Positions 59,624 through 64,000 of a stretch of DNA of 64,000 nt are shown piece by piece. Origin of the DNA: Chitinophaga varians (GTDB lineage: Bacteria > Bacteroidota > Bacteroidia > Chitinophagales > Chitinophagaceae); the NCBI RefSeq assembly GCF_012641275.1, contig NZ_JABAIA010000001.1, positions 372,001-436,000 of the forward strand, given 5' to 3'. The position numbers and the translations under genes were made by a program. A model generated the notes under the pieces. That model was given only the letters and a program-made list of their open reading frames with translations, was not told the origin of the DNA and did not search any database. Each line of letters begins with the position of its first letter. The first letter of the stretch is position 1.

Positions 59624-61156
59624 TTAGCGGCTGCGGCCACTGCTCCTGATGTTTTCCAGCATAGCAGACATCTCCTTCACCATTTCAGGATGTGCGGCGG
59701 CAACATTATTTTTTTCACCCAGATCAGTTTTCAGATTGTACAGCTGGGGAACAGTGTCCAATCCGGATTCGATGTTCACGGCATCAAACAGTTTAGGCCC
59801 GCGCTGTGGCGCGATGTATTTCCAGTCGCCTTTGACAAGCGCCAGTGTGTTGGCTTGTTCCACATAGCTGCTGCGGCCCTGTTGTGATTTCCCCAGCAGG
59901 GTGCCCAGGATGTTCCAGCTGTCAGGCGCATCGCTTTCGGACAGCGGCTGGCGGAGCATGGCCGCAAAAGATGCCAGCAGGTCCGCCTGGCTTACCAGGG
60001 CGCCGGAAACACCAGGTTTCACGGTGCCAGGCCAATGAACGATGAAAGGCACGCGCGTACCACCTTCGAGGATGCTGTATTTGCCGCCGCGCATAACGCC
60101 GGCAGGCTGGTGGCCGTTCTGTTGGGCAACAGCACCGTCCAGATAACCGTCATCCAGCACCGGGCCGTTATCGCTGCTGAAAATGACGATGGTATTTTTC
60201 GCGATGCCCAGATAGTCGAGTGTTTTCATGATCTCTCCTACCGACCAGTCCAGCTGCATGATCACATCGCCGCGGTAGCCCAGTTCACTTTTTCCTTTGA
60301 AGCGGGTGCCGGGCATACGTGGCACGTGGATATCGCTGAGCGCGAGATACAGGAAGAAAGGCTGACGGCGGTGTTCTTCTATAAAGTGTTGCGCCTGGTC
60401 CACAAAATCACCTGCCAGCGATTCGTCTGTCCAGCGGGCGCGCTGGCCGCCGGTCATCCATCCGATACGGCCGATGCCGTTCACGATGGTCTGATTATGT
60501 CCCTGACCGGGCGTAGAGTGCATTTTGAGCAGTTCGGGGTTTTCCTTGCCGGTAGGCTCGCTGCCGATCTTATGCTGGTAGTTGACCTGTATGGTGTCCT
60601 TCGGGTCGAGGGCCACCACACGGTGGTTCTCCACGTATACGGTAGGCACCCTGTCGGCCGTAGCGGGGAAAAAGAATGCGTAGTCGAAACCTGTTTCCAG
60701 CGGACCGGGTTTGATTTCCCCGTTCCAGTCCGGCTCTCCCTGCGTTCCCAGTCCAAGGTGCCACTTACCGATGCAGGCCGTACGATAGCCGGCCCGCTGG
60801 AACACTTTGCCCAGCGTGGTGCGGTCTGTTGGTACAATCAGTGCGGCATTGCCGGGGAGGATGTTCGTTCCCTTTTTACGCCATGCATATTCACCGGTGA
60901 GAATGGAATAACGGGAAGGTGTACACGTAGCTGCCGTTGCATGGCCATTGGTAAAGCGTATCCCTTCCGATGCCAGTTGATCGACATGCGGCGTTTTCAC
61001 CCGGGTGGCGCCGTTGCAGCTGATATCCCCGTATCCCAGGTCATCTGCATAGATGATGATCACATTGGGCTGTTGTCCTTTCTGCTGACCTTTTACCGCC
61101 GCATGGGCCATACCCGTGAGGACGACGGTAAACAGTAATTTTTTCAGGTAATGCAT
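59624..61156 (-). CDS. Type I sulfatase (arylsulfatase-like), exported
   Basis: A 510-residue sulfatase with a signal peptide (LLFTVVLTGMAHA). Metal-binding D38-D39 in IIYADDLGYGD, the formylglycine signature C78-T-P-S-R (CTPSRYSILTG) with Cys as the residue to be oxidised, GKWHLG, and later DNGP. It hydrolyses sulfate esters, probably from a polysaccharide or glycan in the periplasm; aerobic bacteria use a formylglycine-generating enzyme for activation, which is not in this window. No polysaccharide-utilisation gene is directly adjacent, so it looks like a stand-alone sulfatase. Confidence 0.92.
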   Translation of the reverse strand: MHYLKKLLFTVVLTGMAHAAVKGQQKGQQPNVIIIYADDLGYGDISCNGATRVKTPHVDQLASEGIRFTNGHATAATCTPSRYSILTGEYAWRKKGTNILPGNAALIVPTDRTTLGKVFQRAGYRTACIGKWHLGLGTQGEPDWNGEIKPGPLETGFDYAFFFPATADRVPTVYVENHRVVALDPKDTIQVNYQHKIGSEPTGKENPELLKMHSTPGQGHNQTIVNGIGRIGWMTGGQRARWTDESLAGDFVDQAQHFIEEHRRQPFFLYLALSDIHVPRMPGTRFKGKSELGYRGDVIMQLDWSVGEIMKTLDYLGIAKNTIVIFSSDNGPVLDDGYLDGAVAQQNGHQPAGVMRGGKYSILEGGTRVPFIVHWPGTVKPGVSGALVSQADLLASFAAMLRQPLSESDAPDSWNILGTLLGKSQQGRSSYVEQANTLALVKGDWKYIAPQRGPKLFDAVNIESGLDTVPQLYNLKTDLGEKNNVAAAHPEMVKEMSAMLENIRSSGRSR

Positions 61157-61296
61157 GTTATCTCAGATTAGGATTGATGTCTTGTTCACTTTGTAGCTTC
61201 ATTCATTGTTCCCCGTAAAACTAAGAAGTTGAAGGCAAAGAACAACAGGAAGCAGGCAGAAGTCATCATTTTTTTCCCCCTGGGTAAAAAACAACA

Positions 61297-61325
61297 GTCC
61301 GGGAGCCGCCTAAGCGGACCCGGAC
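61297..61325 (-). terminator. Terminator of the erythromycin-esterase-like gene
   Basis: GTCCGGG (61297-61303) pairs with CCCGGAC (61319-61325), with an inner CCGC/GCGG stem. On the minus strand it is followed by TGTTGTTTTTT. Confidence 0.75.
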
Positions 61326-61343
61326 CGGCAAAAACTGCTTTCC

Positions 61344-62564
61344 CTACGGAATATATTCAGGTGCAGTAGTATGCTTTATGAAAATATACCCATCAAACAA
61401 ATCGGAACAATTCACTTCATCACTGTATGAAATAGATTTCGGCGGGCCATAGCCAATAAGACGCAACGGTCTGGGGGTGGAGTCTGTAGCGGCTTTATGC
61501 ATATCCATATAAAATGCCGGGATATTGTATTGAAGGAAAAATTCGTCCCAGCTTGGTTTTGTTACTGCCGGCAGCTCATAGGCATGCATGACATTCAACC
61601 GGGTATCAAAGCGGTCTTCCAGTCCCCCGTAGCTGCCCTCCGCAGTTCCCATGCCCAATGAATAATACGCGGGCACCATCTTTTTGATCAAGCCTCCGCA
61701 GCCACCTACGGTGTTATCGCTAAATGGCGATTTTAGTGCCAGATGGACCGCGTGTGCCCATAGCACCGTTTTACCGTTCTGCGCTATATTGACGGCCATA
61801 TTGGCCATGCCGCTGTCTCTTTTTTCTTCTCCTCCCAACCAACACCGGCCATTAAAAAGTGCACGCTTACATGTTTCCGTAACCGGCAGCCTGTCAGCTT
61901 TGACCATGCTGTCTATCTGGTGCAGGTTTGTATGGATACTGTTCCTGATCAGCGCGAATGTTTTCCGGCTAATTCCTTTCATCTGGTTATTCCACGCGGA
62001 ATCAAATGCCTGGGCAGCAAAGCATAGCTGTTGCGCCAGTTGTATCATGGACGCATTATTCAGTTGCCGGGCCTCTTCATGGATAATGCCGGCCGTACTG
62101 CCGATATAGTTAAAGTCCATACCGGCGATCATCACCTTGTCCGCATGATGTTTATTAAAATTTCTTACCCATTCAAATAAGCCTTCCAGCTCGCGGGTTT
62201 GCCAAAGGGCGATCAAATATTTCTTCATTCCCTCGTCTATCGGCTTGTCTGAATTAATCCATTGATCAAAGTAATAACAATCGCCGAAGGCATTCTCAAA
62301 ACAGATAATGCGAAACCCTTTTTTTTCCACCAGTTGTTTAATAATATTGATCCTCAGTTCATTAAATTCCTTTGTACCATGCGTGCCTTCTCCGAGCCCC
62401 ACAATTTTTTGATCCCCTATACTGTTAATCAGGGGTTGAAGCTGGCTGGCAGCAATAACGCTGCCCTTTATTTTCAGCGGAATGAGCGCTCTTTTAGCAT
62501 CGGGCTGTGCAAGCAGCCGCACAGATAAAACCAGGGAGATAAGTAAGATAACGACGCGGTTCAT
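61344..62564 (-). CDS. Erythromycin-esterase-family hydrolase (exported)
   Basis: About 406 residues from the ATG at 62564 (MNRVVILLISLVLSVRLLAQ, a signal peptide). Family catalytic features are E59 and H62 in GEGTHGTKEF, a Glu in CFENAFGDCYYFD and the late His in LWAHAVHLALK. Known members (EreA/EreB) open the macrolactone ring; most relatives have unknown substrates, and export to the periplasm makes macrolide inactivation possible but unproven here. Divergent from the LytS gene across 170 bases that must hold both promoters. Confidence 0.85.
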   Translation of the reverse strand: MNRVVILLISLVLSVRLLAQPDAKRALIPLKIKGSVIAASQLQPLINSIGDQKIVGLGEGTHGTKEFNELRINIIKQLVEKKGFRIICFENAFGDCYYFDQWINSDKPIDEGMKKYLIALWQTRELEGLFEWVRNFNKHHADKVMIAGMDFNYIGSTAGIIHEEARQLNNASMIQLAQQLCFAAQAFDSAWNNQMKGISRKTFALIRNSIHTNLHQIDSMVKADRLPVTETCKRALFNGRCWLGGEEKRDSGMANMAVNIAQNGKTVLWAHAVHLALKSPFSDNTVGGCGGLIKKMVPAYYSLGMGTAEGSYGGLEDRFDTRLNVMHAYELPAVTKPSWDEFFLQYNIPAFYMDMHKAATDSTPRPLRLIGYGPPKSISYSDEVNCSDLFDGYIFIKHTTAPEYIP

Positions 62565-62736
62565 GTTTTTGGATTTTGTATGACACAAAACTACCTGCCG
62601 TTGTTTCCCTTGCCAATTCTATTCTTTCTCCCGGCTGCTTTTTAAGACAAAAAAGGAAGGCAGCTGTTTTATCGCAAAATGGGACCGTTTCATCGCAAAA
62701 AAAACTACGTACTGATATTTAGAATAGATTTACAGT

Positions 62737-63828
62737 ATGCAAACACATTCAGGATTGAAGACTGGCGGACTTCCACTGATATATGAAATCACGATATGGG
62801 TGCTGTATGTCGGCACCTATAAATATGCCTATTATGTCGACAGGGTGGAAATTGCGCATAATGTCAGTATGTTTCCGTATCCCCAGGTAGCGATTTACGC
62901 GCTCGCCATGTCCTTGTACTGGCTGTTGTACTACCGGGCAGCGGTGCCGTGGATACTGCGGCATAAAAAGCACTGGCTGCTGCTCATTGCTATTCTGCTT
63001 TTTGTATTGGTGCTTTCCATTCCCAACAACTACTTTGTCACCTGGATTTTCATGCAACTGAACGGCCAGGAGGAACTGCACCGGTTTTATGCGTCAGAAT
63101 TTGCGGTATATGCCCGGCGTATGGCGTATGGCAGAGGATGGTCCATGAATATCCTGGCCCCGGACCTCATCGCCTTTAGCTCCGTGGCCTTCTTACGGTA
63201 CGCCATTGAAAGCGAGCAAAGAAACTGGCAGATGGAACGTCAGAACTATCAATTAAAAATAGATGCTTTGAGAGCCAAAATAAATCCTCATTTCCTGTTT
63301 AACACCCTGAACAGTGTATATGGGATGACGTTATTAGGGAAAAAAGACGCCCCGGATTTTATTCTGCGGATGTCTGACGCCATGCGTTATATCCTGTATG
63401 AAAGCAGTGCAGAACGAGTGTTGCTTGAAAAAGAGGTGGCCTTTATTGAAAGTTACTTTGCCATAGAAAACCAACGCCTGGGAAATGTCCGGATACGTTT
63501 TGCATCCCAGGGCATAGACAGTAGCACCATGATAGCGCCACTGATACTGCTGCCTTTCATTGAAAACGCCATCAAACACGGAGCGCAGCATTTCCGGGAA
63601 AACGCGCAGATAGACAGTAAGATCACCTTACAGGAAAACCGGTTGTATTTCGAAATCGCCAACGATGTGCATGATAATCCTGACATACTGAAAGGCCCCA
63701 AGGGCGTGGGAATGGAAAATGTCAGAGCCAGGCTGGAACTGTGTTATCCCGGCAAATACATTTTAAAGATCGACGAAGGGAACAAGCAGTACAAAGTTTA
63801 TTTATCAATTGATTTGAATCTTTCATGA
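62737..63828 (+). CDS. LytS/YpdA-type sensor histidine kinase
   Basis: A 363-residue kinase of the His_kinase family common in Bacteroidota: about four membrane spans (near 17-35, 50-68, 80-100 and 140-155), then KINPHFLFNTLNSVYG with H185 as the phospho-acceptor, and a HATPase domain (PLILLPFIENAIKHG, GPKGVGMENVRARLEL). No extracytoplasmic domain is obvious, so the signal is probably sensed in the membrane. Its stop overlaps the ATG of a LytTR-type response regulator (ATGA), the usual pair. Signal and target genes are unknown. Confidence 0.93.
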   Translation: MQTHSGLKTGGLPLIYEITIWVLYVGTYKYAYYVDRVEIAHNVSMFPYPQVAIYALAMSLYWLLYYRAAVPWILRHKKHWLLLIAILLFVLVLSIPNNYFVTWIFMQLNGQEELHRFYASEFAVYARRMAYGRGWSMNILAPDLIAFSSVAFLRYAIESEQRNWQMERQNYQLKIDALRAKINPHFLFNTLNSVYGMTLLGKKDAPDFILRMSDAMRYILYESSAERVLLEKEVAFIESYFAIENQRLGNVRIRFASQGIDSSTMIAPLILLPFIENAIKHGAQHFRENAQIDSKITLQENRLYFEIANDVHDNPDILKGPKGVGMENVRARLELCYPGKYILKIDEGNKQYKVYLSIDLNLS

Positions 63829-64000
63829 TACACTGTATTATAGTAGATGACGAGCCTATCGCTCATGAAATTCTGGAAGAATATATACTGCGTTGCGGAC
63901 GCATTACCATCGTGGGCCATGCCCGCAATGCCGTGGAGGCGCTTGCATTGCTGGAGAAATACGCCATAGACCTGATCTTTTTAGACATACAAATGCCGCT
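63825..64000 (+). CDS. LytTR-type response regulator (3' truncated by the window)
   Basis: Begins ATG 63825, overlapping the kinase stop by 4 bases. The visible 58 residues are a receiver N-terminus: IVDDEPIAHEILEEYI with the acidic pair, and LIFLDIQMPL with the phospho-acceptor Asp. The output domain is beyond the window; a LytTR DNA-binding domain is expected from the pairing with a LytS-type kinase. Confidence 0.88.
   Translation, partial: MIHCIIVDDEPIAHEILEEYILRCGRITIVGHARNAVEALALLEKYAIDLIFLDIQMP

Noticed and set aside
60035..61138. 367-residue plus-strand ORF opposite the sulfatase
   Set aside because: Antisense shadow; the sulfatase has a full set of catalytic motifs and a signal peptide.
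61344..62564. Macrolide resistance gene
   Set aside because: Family membership alone does not show macrolide activity; most relatives have other or unknown substrates and this one is exported.

Overview
The window reads as chromosome from a Bacteroidota species, most likely a Chitinophaga-type member of the Chitinophagaceae. The reasons are a SusC/SusD pair, a TonB receptor with a carboxypeptidase-regulatory-like N-terminus, a MoxR/DUF58/BatA/DUF4175 operon, Tat-leader TldD proteins, LytS/LytTR signalling, TAnnTTTG-type -7 promoter boxes and few strong Shine-Dalgarno sequences. No rRNA, tRNA, CRISPR array, transposase or integrase was seen. The first gene (PAS-like) and the last (LytTR-type response regulator) are cut by the window edges.

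Layout. 1-5.4 kb: a minus-strand signalling operon (two-receiver hybrid kinase, CheR, CheB, receiver-kinase) with no chemoreceptor, CheA or CheW. 5.5-12.9 kb: a tight plus-strand operon divergent from it (CheY-like receiver, membrane-anchored HEAT-repeat protein, two paralogous processive GT2 synthases, TPR protein with a YaiO-like barrel). This is my best candidate for an undescribed system: a synthase-dependent exopolysaccharide machine under CheB/CheR-type phosphorelay control. 13.1-19.7 kb: an autoregulated TetR gene and a TolC/adaptor/RND efflux operon sharing near-identical operator copies. 19.8-25.7 kb: small unlinked genes (OM barrel, possible AEP-primase-like protein, aldose epimerase, SDR, OM protein pair, alpha/beta hydrolase, membrane protein). 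25.8-27.4 kb: an AT-rich beta-helix gene, possibly acquired. 27.6-33.7 kb: a duplicated TldD-TldE operon. 33.9-41.5 kb: a MoxR/DUF58/BatA/DUF4175 operon with a divergent DUF4159 gene. 41.5-43.6 kb: a membrane protein, a minisatellite and a long non-coding stretch. 43.6-49.4 kb: SusC, SusD and a lipoprotein mutarotase. 49.6-54.5 kb: GNAT-like gene plus an overlooked 56-residue ORF, peptidase E, a second autoregulated TetR, a small crystallin-J1-like protein, a DEAD-box helicase and a beta-propeller protein. 54.5-64 kb: lipoprotein, DUF6268 barrel, siderophore receptor, NmrA-like reductase, sulfatase, erythromycin-esterase-like protein and a LytS/LytTR pair.

Convergent gene junctions are repeatedly marked by perfect inverted repeats. 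Several are ordinary bidirectional terminators, but two (20.3 kb and 25.7 kb) have AT-only-like stems that look different. All functional calls come from reading translated sequence by eye; no database search was run.
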